Assembly: GCF_050947875.1 (NCBI RefSeq)
Contig: NW_027460346.1
Coordinates: 4,902,000-4,965,999, forward strand
DNA length: 64,000 nt
From: Dermacentor variabilis
Lineage: Eukaryota; Arthropoda; Arachnida; Ixodida; Ixodidae
Direction: 5' to 3'
A program made the translations under genes and the position numbers. This document shows positions 42,379-50,880 of this stretch, piece after piece. How positions within the stretch are numbered: the stretch's first letter is position 1; every line of letters starts with the position of its first letter. The notes under the pieces were generated by a model, which saw only the letters and a list, made by a program, of their open reading frames with translations, ran no database searches and was not told the origin of the DNA.

Positions 42379-43675
42379 AGCACTATAGGAGCACACCCTG
42401 ACAATTTACGTAAACAAACAAGCACATGAAATATCCTAATCTGACGAGCGAAAAAGAAAAACATGGTGTACCTACGCTCTTCCTGCACTGTGCACGAACC
42501 CTGTCTGCACCCCATCTCCCCACCTTGCTCCTTTCCCCGAGGCACAATGAACCACTGTTTGGCTGTCCTGGAAAGTGGCTTACTACCGAAACATTCCAGT
42601 TTCCAGAGAATTGAAGCACGCGAGGTAGGGTGCGCTTCCAGGAAAGCATGAATGGTGAGCAAAATGAATGTATCCGTTCTTTTTTTTTTCACCAGATTGA
42701 CCGTAGCTGTGCGTGGGCGATGCTTTCGTGAGAACAAGGGGGACGGTTTCCCAACCATTTCCTGCGTGGTACTAACCTCTTCTCTAACGACCGGCTCCCC
42801 GAAGGGTGGCGGAAAGCAACGTGTTCTGCTCACCCCTAAATAACTACCACTATCACTGCTATTACTGCACAAGCGGGTTCGAATAAGTGGACGTCTTGTT
42901 TTTGAAATAAAGGCGGAAGTGAGTCTCTGGACGAGGTTTTTCGGATGAAAACAGCCTTGCTGCCCACCGAATTTTGCAGACTGCAGAAACAATTATGCTA
43001 AAACCAATGGACACATTTGCATAAATAAAGCGATGGCTCCACGGTTAAAATATATTTGACGCCTCACGCTCATGACGTGGCTGCAGCCTTCCTCTCACTC
43101 CGAATTTCTTATCGTTTTGACCCACGGCTGCAATTCAGGACAGACATTTCTCAGCATTTCTTTTACTTCATGCAAGAGTGACCGTGTAACACTGTTATGA
43201 AACAAACTGGTGTTTTACTGCAAAACATATCGGGGCTTTACAGGCGAACACAACAAAAGCGATTGTGTTATGTGAGCGCCTTTGTCTGAATATATAAATT
43301 TTGCACTAAAACATCAGTCCGAAATTTCCTACCAAGAAAAACTTAAGCAACAACTTAAACCTTGCAACGTTAGGCATTATCACAAGGTTTTTGCTATTCC
43401 TTCAGTACCATTAATAATGCACGCACATACCTCGCCCCCCCTTCCTTCACGCTAAGTTCTGTTGGCAATAGTGTTGAGTGAGTATCAGTGGATGTTCGCT
43501 TATTTTGGCGACCTACGCAAAGGTGGGAAGGCTGCGCGAACTAAGTCAATGGTAAATCAAAAAGAAAGTAGCTGCATTTGGAATTTATTTCTCAAGCAAA
43601 TCCAGACAATGATCGGTGAACGGGTTGTCTTCGCGGTGTACTGCGGAGAAGGTTTTCTCTTTTTTTTTGTCATTA
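42379..43675. other. Unassigned sequence
   Basis: No gene or element end recognised. The long minus-strand ORF over 42183-42992 is caused by the CCT run (poly-Glu) and is not credible. Confidence 0.5.
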
Positions 43676-45500
43676 TCAGTTCCTCGGCCTTGCCACACTG
43701 ATGAATGATAAGGCGCAGCAGTAGCGGCCCACGCAGGGACTGTCGTCACAGAGCTGGCCTTGCCAACGAAGCCTCTTGCCATTTGGCAGAGTGTTCACGA
43801 CTGCGTGGTGCTGCCTGATCCACGACATGGTTTTCAGCGCTGAGCTGGCAGCCAGGTAGTGCACGGGAACCAATCGCAGTAGTGGCAATGCTTCCACCAT
43901 GCGGGCGATGAAGTTCGCAACCGCGCTGTCCGTTGCTTGACGCCCGGTCAGCAGGCACAATCTGCGCAGAGTCTTTGCCGCAGTGAGTCTAGCAGCTAAG
44001 CAAGGCCCAAACATCACGTGGCCTGTTTCTATGGTGCGCGTACAGAGCCGCTCATTTGCGCAACGGAGATGGCAAGGCCCGAAGTAAAAGACAGCGCCGG
44101 CGTCACTCACCAGACTATTCAGACTGAAGCGAAGGTCGGTGACTCGGCACCCAATAGGAACTTGAAGCACAAAATCCACGCCGTCTCGGCGATGTTCAAC
44201 CGCCGCAGCCTTGTCTGTCCGTGCAGGCACTTGATGTCACGCTCAGGGAAAATCAAAGGCACTTTGCAGGCGGCGCACGAAAGAGTCTCGTCGTTGCAGA
44301 CGTCATGCTCCTTGTGGAACCGGAAGCTTCGCTCCAGGAACTGAAGCGAGTATTTACAATTCACGGCGCACGGTGGAAGGGCCAGAGAGCGCAGCTGAGA
44401 CAAGGCCGGACCCACGACTGACCAGAAGTTGCACACGAGCAAGAAGTGGCTCTTCGTGAGGCTGAGCTCGGAGAAGTTGGCGAGGCGCGTTCGGAGGAAC
44501 TTCCGCATTGATTTTAGGAATTCGTCAGCACCGCTGTGCAGGCGTTCGAGCTGGACCTGTTGCGGCGGCGTCAGCAGGGCTAGTGAGAAGGACATGACGT
44601 CGTTGCAGTGCTCGGGTGCGTCGCTGCTCAAAAGAAGCGGCTTTCGGCTTCCGAGTCAGCTTCCACAGCCCAAACCGCGCGCCGAACTCTCTGAAGCAAC
44701 GTGCTCACCTCTCGCAAGTCCTCGAGTCGTATGAGGCTTGGTGAAGCTTCGTGTAAGAGCCGGTATTGGGCGGAGGTACCCGCTCGCAAGTGTACTGGAA
44801 GGTGCGCAGACCGGGCCTGGGTGTCTTCATCCTGGTAATGGCGTCGCCCATAATCACCTCTACGGCGTCCTTTCGTATGACGTGAGCGTGCAAGCTCGGC
44901 AGGCCGTGGCAATCATTCAAGACGACCTCCAAGAAGTCGGCTGTAAGCGGCGTCGCTGCAACTTCCACGTACATGGACTGGAGAGTGTTCAGCCTGCAAC
45001 GCGTGCTGGTGTCCACCACGGCGTCTTTCTTCAGCCACGACTCGTAGCGGCAGTCTTCGTAAAGTGACCACTGTAGCATCTTCACCTTTGTGAACCTCTG
45101 CGAGAGCAGTGGTAAATGCGTCGGATGCTCGACGACGCAGTTCACAACGCGCAGCTCCTCCATATTCTCACAGCTGGCGACAAATCCAAGAAGAACGTCG
45201 GAGGAAAGAGCGAGGCAGTCAGTGAACCTCAGCTGGCGCAAGTTCTTGATGTTCACCTTTTCGCAGTATTCACCAACCGTAGACTTATCCGTGCCAGAAG
45301 TGAACAGTACATCGTGCTAATATTCTAGTACACCGTAGTTACGGTCTCGTCGACTCGCTCACGGTTGGGGACTCCCGAGAGCTCAGCTGCTGCGTCGGTG
45401 AGAGCGTGGCGGGAGCCTCCGTCCAAAAGTTGTAATATCAATTCCCCGCTCCACCCAGGAGTCCGCCGATTAGCTCAGTGCCGAGCGATGGTTTCGTCAT
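43676..45500 (-). pseudogene. F-box/LRR-type gene, copy 2 (frameshifted)
   Basis: It matches copy 1 from the ATG at 45500 (MTKPSLGTELI against MRQPSAVVELI) to the final ARPRN, but in pieces: 44705-45256 (LKKDAVVD, SMYVEVAATPLTADFLE), 44119-44631 (LTKSHFLLVCNFWSVVGPAL, DETLSCAACKVPL) and 43676-44230 (TMSWIRQHHAVVNTLPNGKR). Frame breaks occur near 44153 (one base fewer than copy 1), 44630, 44765 and above 45257, and the F-box part has two stops. At the position of the copy 1 stop it has TGG. It is clearly a pseudogene of an older duplication, with upstream similarity of about 130 bp. Confidence 0.88.
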
Positions 45501-45972
45501 AGTGAATCGCTTCGATCACTGCCTTATCGTTTGCCTTGGTTCAGTTGTGCGATTTTTCATTATTCTTGACTAGTCCGGCAAAACGCATTTTCAGAACTCC
45601 GCAACATGGCGCGAAGTCGCTTACTCCAGATGAAGTCTTGGTAGTGGTCGGTGGCCTTTCTTTTCAAGGCACCACTTGCCAAGACGCCCAGTTCTGGAAT
45701 GTGTAATAGTTTCTCTTGCAGTCAGTACCGACTTTCTGTAGACGAAAGAAAGCGTTCGCTGACGGGGCGCTTATGGTGCCTGGTGTCAACCCTGTCGTAG
45801 CTAAGATAATCCATTAGGAACCCTGCTCCCGCCCGCACCATCACTTCTCACACACATTCCCAAAGCAACGACAAATCAAGCATTTTGCTGCCTTCTACAG
45901 CGAAAGCTGTATATGATTAACCTTCCGTAGCTTTTTCGGCGTCCGTAAAGAGAAAAACATCATCATGTGGGC
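45501..45972. other. Flank between F-box copy 2 and the I-like LINE
   Basis: The first 120 bp are related to the upstream flank of copy 1 (4977-5090). The rest is unassigned. Confidence 0.5.
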
Positions 45973-46045
45973 TGAGTGAGTGAGTGAGTGAGTGAATAAA
46001 CTTTATTGTAGGTCCGGCGAGGACGCGAACTCGTCGCGCACCCGG

Positions 46046-48499
46046 CTAGTCCCACGTCGGGACCGGCAGGTCTAGCCCACCGGCCCGGTCGCGGGCACGC
46101 TGGACGGCCAGGATTTGCTTTTCTAGAGCGGGGCTACGCAAAAGCGAGTCCCACTCCTCCTTGATGAACTTGGGGTATGTCGACCCACACTCCCACAGCA
46201 TGTGCGCTAGAGTGGAGGTCTGGCCGCAGGAGGGGCAGGCGTCGTCGCGATACACGTCCGGGTAAGCCTCGTGGAGAACGGACAGACACGGATACGTACT
46301 GGTCTGCAGAAGCCTAAGCGAAACGGCTTGCGCCCTATTCAACTTGGGGTGAGGGGGTGGAAAGACCCTTCTAGACATGTAGAAGAATTTAATAAGCTCG
46401 TTGTGAGTAGCGGGAGCGTCCCTGTGGCCGTAGGGAGGAGGGGAGTCGGTGCTTCTTGCAGAGGAAGCGCGGTCGGTGAGGTCACGCGCAGCCTCGTGAG
46501 CAGACTCATTGAGGTTCGGGGGAGCACCCTCGACCGACCCTACGTGAGCTGGAAACCAGTGGATTGAATGATGCGTGAGAGCATCTCGACTCGAGATGCT
46601 AAGAAGACGAGCAGCTTGCTTGGCGATGCAACCCTTCTGAAAAGCCCTAACTGCTGTTTTGGAATCGTTATATATCTCGGATCCACGACCGTCTAGCAGG
46701 GCGAGGGCGATGGCGGCTTGTTCGGCGACACCGGGGTCTGAAGTGCGAATGGAGGCGCAGTTGGAAATCTTGCCGCTGGAGTCGACCACAACGATGGCAA
46801 AGGTCTTCCCATCGCTGTACTCCGCGGCGTCGACGAAGCCTGCTCTAATGTCTCGTTGCTTGATCTGTTTGAGGATGGCTGCTGCTCTGGCCTTGCGTCT
46901 GCCCTCGTTATGGACGGGATGGACGTTTCGGGGCACAGGCGCCACTTCGTACTTGTCTCGAATGCACCTGGGGATCGGGGTACTGACCATCGGGAATCCC
47001 GCAGGTTGGTAACCCAGCTCTTCGAGGATGTGTCTACCTGCCGCTGTGGTGCTCAAGCGAGTGAGTTGCGCGCGTTCTTGGGCTTCGGCAATCTCCTCGG
47101 CAGTGTTATGCACCCCCAGCCTAAGGAGATCCTCGGTATGGGTCCTGATGGGTAGCCCGAGAGCCCTCTTGACCACTTTGCGGATGAGAGCGTTGAGTTT
47201 GTCTCGCTCCGCTCTGAGCCAGTTATGCATAGAAATTGTGTACGTAAAGTGACATAGTACGAATGCATTGATAAGCCTGAGGAGATTGTTTTCCTTCATT
47301 CCTCGGTGCCGGTTTGCTATTCTGCGAACGAGGCGGAAACGAGACCTGGTGGCCTCGTGAAGGGCCCTGGCCAACGTATGCCTCTGATTTGACTTTGTGC
47401 CGCTTTCGTCGAGAAGGTGCTTCAGCATACCCCAGGATTTGCCGTTGCGCATCTGTCCGTCGATGGATTCGCAGAGCTCGTCCCACTGCTGCTGGCATAG
47501 CGCCTTGCAGTGGTCATCGATGACCTTGTTGAGCTCCGAGATCTTTTTTCGGAGTCTGCGATTGAGCCTTTGACCCTTCCATCGGCGGAGCAGGGCGTTT
47601 TTGGCCTCGATCAGGTGGGCAAGTCTGCTGTCCATCCGCTCGACGTCGAGATCGGTTTCCACTTTCTTGGTAGCCGCGGAAGCGTCGTTCCGGACGCCTT
47701 CGCACCATTCTTCGAGGGTGGCGGGTGCCCTGGCTCTGCTGGGTTCTTCGCGAATCTTGCGAAAGTGGTCCCAATCGATGAACGTGAATTCCTTGATCCT
47801 ACTCCGAGACACCTTGAAGTTGGTCTCGAGAATGTAGTGGTCGCTGCCGAACTCCATGGCGGTGTTCTCCCAGCCTACGTCCTCAACGTTCCTGACGAAC
47901 GCTAGGTCAGGTGTCGAGTCCCGGGTGACGGAGTTGCCGATGCGAGTAGGAAAATTCTTGTCAGTGACCAGAGTGAGGTCCATCTCGTTGGCGTCTTGCC
48001 ACAGGTTGCGCCCCTTGGTAGTGTCGTAGACGTAACCCCAGATGCCGTACGGTGCGTTGAAGTCACCGACGACGACCAAGGGTCGAGGGCCGGCCAAGTC
48101 GGTCGCTTTCTTGAGGATGGTCTTGAACTGCTGGCGCGAGTCCCTGGGGTTGCTATAGATATTGAGGACGAACACGCTGTTTCTGCGCTGATTCTGGTGT
48201 GGTACGTCGAGCAGGATCTCAACGATGACATATTCAATTCTACCACACCCCAGCTTGAGGTCGTGGGTGAGATGAGTCAGCCTTTTATCAATCAAGGTGC
48301 AAATCCCTCGCCCCCCGGGCAGGCCCGACACGGCCCTGTAGCCCTGGAGCGAGGCGGCGGAGACTAACGTTTCCTGGAGAGCAATGACTTGAGGTTTGAC
48401 AGCGAAGGACCTGAAGAACTGCTGCAGAGGGGCTTTTTTGTTAGAATATCCCCTGCAGTTCCATTGCCAAATGCGAAAACTCTCTTTGGACCTATCCAT
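46046..48499 (-). CDS. LINE ORF2: endonuclease - (RT missing) - RNase H - zinc motif, 817 codons
   Basis: Residues 1-228 form an APE/EEP endonuclease: QWNCRG (N14), ALQETL (E43), VVGDFNAPYG (D146, N148), GSDHYIL (D220, H221). Residues 229-380 are the linker up to RT (LLDESGTKSNQRHTLARALH). At about 381-387 (nt 47340-47360) the sequence jumps to RFRLVRRIANRHRGMKENNL, which normally lies after RT motif 7. No YADD or SPLLF box exists. RNase H spans about 550-680: FVDAAEY (D557), VAEQAAIALAL (E593), YNDSKTAV (D612), FPAHVG (H652). A C-x2-C-x7-H-x4-C motif closes it (C755, C758, H766, C771). A usual ORF2 of this group is about 1200-1300 residues, so 400 or more are lost, in frame. It could make an endonuclease-RNase H protein. 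Confidence 0.85.
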   Translation of the reverse strand: MDRSKESFRIWQWNCRGYSNKKAPLQQFFRSFAVKPQVIALQETLVSAASLQGYRAVSGLPGGRGICTLIDKRLTHLTHDLKLGCGRIEYVIVEILLDVPHQNQRRNSVFVLNIYSNPRDSRQQFKTILKKATDLAGPRPLVVVGDFNAPYGIWGYVYDTTKGRNLWQDANEMDLTLVTDKNFPTRIGNSVTRDSTPDLAFVRNVEDVGWENTAMEFGSDHYILETNFKVSRSRIKEFTFIDWDHFRKIREEPSRARAPATLEEWCEGVRNDASAATKKVETDLDVERMDSRLAHLIEAKNALLRRWKGQRLNRRLRKKISELNKVIDDHCKALCQQQWDELCESIDGQMRNGKSWGMLKHLLDESGTKSNQRHTLARALHEATRSRFRLVRRIANRHRGMKENNLLRLINAFVLCHFTYTISMHNWLRAERDKLNALIRKVVKRALGLPIRTHTEDLLRLGVHNTAEEIAEAQERAQLTRLSTTAAGRHILEELGYQPAGFPMVSTPIPRCIRDKYEVAPVPRNVHPVHNEGRRKARAAAILKQIKQRDIRAGFVDAAEYSDGKTFAIVVVDSSGKISNCASIRTSDPGVAEQAAIALALLDGRGSEIYNDSKTAVRAFQKGCIAKQAARLLSISSRDALTHHSIHWFPAHVGSVEGAPPNLNESAHEAARDLTDRASSARSTDSPPPYGHRDAPATHNELIKFFYMSRRVFPPPHPKLNRAQAVSLRLLQTSTYPCLSVLHEAYPDVYRDDACPSCGQTSTLAHMLWECGSTYPKFIKEEWDSLLRSPALEKQILAVQRARDRAGGLDLPVPTWD

Positions 48500-48501
48500 T
48501 A
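48497..48501 (-). promoter_or_regulatory. TAATG stop-start overlap of ORF1 and ORF2
   Basis: Read on the minus strand, the TAA of ORF1 overlaps the ATG of ORF2 in the pentamer TAATG. UAAUG junctions are shown in the silkworm LINE SART1 to allow ORF2 translation by termination and re-initiation. The arrangement here predicts the same. Confidence 0.8.
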
Positions 48502-50373
48502 TGGCGGACCGGATGGACTACCACCCAACGGGGCAGTTAGGGCTGTGTAAAGACTGGGACCTCCTGACGCCGCTCTGGTTGGATATTGAAGTCTAGCTTC
48601 CTTTACTATGGCGGGAACGGTGAGCGGTTGTACGACGGAGGCGGGTGTAGCCATTCGCGCCTCAATGGCGTCTATGCGATCAGCGAGAGCTCCGAGGCCC
48701 CTGTTGGGGTCTCCGAGTGCAACCTGAATTTGACGAACGTTATCGGTGAGACAATTGACGCTAGCAGTGACCTGTTTGAGGCCATCTGCCAGCCCAAAGA
48801 GAGATTGCTTAATCTCGCTGACTTCTGAGGACATCGCTCCCGAATCACCTGTTTGTTTTACTACTGCTCTGCGTTTGGAGGACGTCGCAGTACCGTCTAC
48901 TGGGGCTGGGATTGGAGTCTCTGTGGCCCTGCCTGGCGCACCGTTATCAGACGCATTCGTAACGAGTTTCCGAATCTCTGCCATTTCGTTAACTAGCCTC
49001 TTGATCATGCTCTTGAGGTCGTCGTTTTCTTTTCGTAAGCGAATGACTTCCGCGTCCCTAGCTCGCTCTGGGTGTGGGTCATTACGAGGTGCCTGAGCAG
49101 CTTCTATATTGGCACCGGGCTTGGGACGTGCCAGATCGGCCCAAAGGAGGGTCGGCTGCTTCCCCAAACGTGTGGAGGCCGGCTGAGGTCCAGATGCTGG
49201 CTGGGTTCTGCAACCTGGGCGGCCCCTAGAGCCGGATCTGGATCTTGATCGGACTCGGGATCTTGACATCGACCTGGCCCTGGAGACGGAGCGGCTCCTG
49301 GTGCGACCCCTGGAGCGGCCACGAGACTTGGATCTCCCCCTGGACCGGGAGCGGCTGCGACCGTATTGGCGTTCAGGCGATGCTTGCGGGGCTTGATTCG
49401 CGCCCTCCATGGGCGGGAAATGTTCGGCGTTGAGGGCGCGGGAGCGTTCCCCCCGTCTGCGCCTGACGAGATATGGCGTCTGAAATCGTCGCTTGCACTC
49501 CTTGGCGGCGGTAAGGTGGTCGCCACCGCACAGCTTGCATTTGGGATCGCACCTATGCTGGGCGTCAGGGTTTGCTTCTCCGCATCCTCTGCAGATGGCG
49601 TCGTTGGGCGAAGGGCAGACGTCGGAGCGGTGCCCGAGCCTGCCGCAGCTGTAACACACGTCCATTTGCTTGCGAAATAAAGTGCACCTGACGATAGTGC
49701 CGCCGTAGGAGACAAAATTCGGCACTCGGTACCCCTCGAACAGGACCACAACGGTGCCGGTGTTCTTGATTCTTTTGGCGCCCAGCGCCGTGGGATTTCT
49801 CGGGTTTACGAGTTTTTTGTCGAGCACCGCGGGCCCGTCGGTAAGGGAGACGCCTCGGATGACGCCCTTGCACGTGTAGTGGGGGGCGGCCTCGTAGGCG
49901 CTCACCTCGAAACGTTGACCGGCGACGGAGATGCCTTCGATGCCGACGTAGCGTGCAGCGTTGTCCCGGTTTGGTGTGCTGATCACCATTATGTTTTGTT
50001 GAAAGTTGGGACACATCGTGTCCGTGTCTCGCGACGCCGGATCGAGCCCGGCAGCCTGCCATATGGCGTCGGCGACTGCGGTAGGTCCACACTTGCTGAT
50101 ACACAGGCCTCCCCTGGGCCGCACGACGATCTTTGCCTCTTCTTTGGGCAGCGGAGGCATCCTGGCCCCTCGAATTATCTTGCTTTTAATGCCCGCGCGG
50201 TCGGCGGGACGCCGAGCGTTGGAACCGGCGTTATGCTGAACGTCGGCCGCACTGGCATTGGCCGCATTTCTCTTGCTCCTTAAAGAACGTCTGGCGGCAA
50301 CGAGCTGCCACCCGGAGTCTTTAGTGAAGTCCTCGGGGGATAAAAACTCCCCTTCCACCTCACACTCCATCAC
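48499..50373 (-). CDS. LINE ORF1: zinc knuckles, SR-repeat domain, coiled coil, 624 codons
   Basis: The frame is open from ATG at 50373. Residues about 80-235 form a globular part (VVRPRGGLCISKCGPTAVAD ... VRCTLFRKQMD) of the kind preceding knuckles in I/R1-type ORF1. Zinc knuckles follow: CYSCGRLGHRSDVC (C240, C243, H248, C253), CRGCGEANPDAQHRC (261-275) and CKLCGGDHLTAAKEC (279-293). Residues 338-385 are an arginine-serine domain (SRSRSRGRSKSRGRSRGR and on). A leucine-charged stretch at 440-470 (RLRKENDDLKSMIKRLVNEM) and heptads at 515-575 suggest coiled coil. It should bind element RNA and form the RNP; an SR domain could add splicing-factor or nuclear-speckle contacts. It overlaps ORF2 by TAATG. 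Confidence 0.88.
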   Translation of the reverse strand: MMECEVEGEFLSPEDFTKDSGWQLVAARRSLRSKRNAANASAADVQHNAGSNARRPADRAGIKSKIIRGARMPPLPKEEAKIVVRPRGGLCISKCGPTAVADAIWQAAGLDPASRDTDTMCPNFQQNIMVISTPNRDNAARYVGIEGISVAGQRFEVSAYEAAPHYTCKGVIRGVSLTDGPAVLDKKLVNPRNPTALGAKRIKNTGTVVVLFEGYRVPNFVSYGGTIVRCTLFRKQMDVCYSCGRLGHRSDVCPSPNDAICRGCGEANPDAQHRCDPKCKLCGGDHLTAAKECKRRFQTPYLVRRRRGERSRALNAEHFPPMEGANQAPQASPERQYGRSRSRSRGRSKSRGRSRGRTRSRSVSRARSMSRSRVRSRSRSGSRGRPGCRTQPASGPQPASTRLGKQPTLLWADLARPKPGANIEAAQAPRNDPHPERARDAEVIRLRKENDDLKSMIKRLVNEMAEIRKLVTNASDNGAPGRATETPIPAPVDGTATSSKRRAVVKQTGDSGAMSSEVSEIKQSLFGLADGLKQVTASVNCLTDNVRQIQVALGDPNRGLGALADRIDAIEARMATPASVVQPLTVPAIVKEARLQYPTRAASGGPSLYTALTAPLGGSPSGPP

Positions 50374-50880
50374 AAATTCCGTGGAAAAAGCCTCTGACGA
50401 GAAGAGGTGGGCGAGCGATGCCTCGCCTCGCGAACCCTAACACGGTTAGGCTCAGCACACAGTGATGGCGTAGTCGAAAGAAAAACGGGAAGAAATGTCA
50501 CAAAAGTCCACCCACCCACAAAATTCGGGTATCGGCGTGTTCCTCGTGACTTCACAGATCCGGAAATGTGGAAAGTTCAGGGGTACACACTCGAAAAACA
50601 TCCGAAAACGATGGCAAAAAGCGGGAGCCGAGCGAACCACGTCAGGTGTGGCTCAAACCCACTGCGCATGTGGGCAGTGTGGGCATGTGGGCTGATCTTG
50701 GTGAAAGTGCAGAAAGGGACCAAGCTCAATGGCACGTACTCCAGTGGGCTCGGGAAACTGTAACGCGCCATTCGGGATATTCGGGATAGGCCCACGTATG
50801 CGGAGTGCTTAACGCCTGCTTCACCTCCCCCGCGGGTGGGCTCTATATTGCACTATCTTCGGGCCGACCCGCGGCGCAGG
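50374..50880 (-). promoter_or_regulatory. LINE 5' UTR / internal promoter region
   Basis: The sequence upstream of ORF1 is GC-rich, with CCCACCCGCGGGGGAGGTG (minus strand, near 50845) close to the presumed 5' end. LINEs of this group have internal pol II promoters here; no specific element could be fixed. Confidence 0.45.

Larger units (their letters stand above)
45973..50880 (-). mobile_element. Two-ORF I-like LINE with deleted reverse transcriptase
   Basis: On the minus strand it has a GC-rich 5' UTR (about 50374-50880), ORF1 (50373-48499), ORF2 (48499-46046), a short 3' UTR with AATAAA, and a tetranucleotide tail (CTCA-type; TGAG run 45973-45995 on the plus strand). An APE-type endonuclease, an RNase H and zinc-knuckle ORF1 are the set found in the I group of LINEs. 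ORF2 lacks the RT core. The 5' boundary is estimated; no target-site duplication could be fixed. A 5'-truncated relative lies at 30297-30735. Confidence 0.88.

Noticed and set aside
42183..42992. 269-codon minus-strand ORF with a poly-Glu run
   Set aside because: Runs through the CCT tail of a LINE and unrelated sequence on both sides; no domain.
49104..50104. ORFs in other frames over LINE ORF1
   Set aside because: Shadows of the 624-codon frame, kept open by its high GC and arginine-serine repeats.
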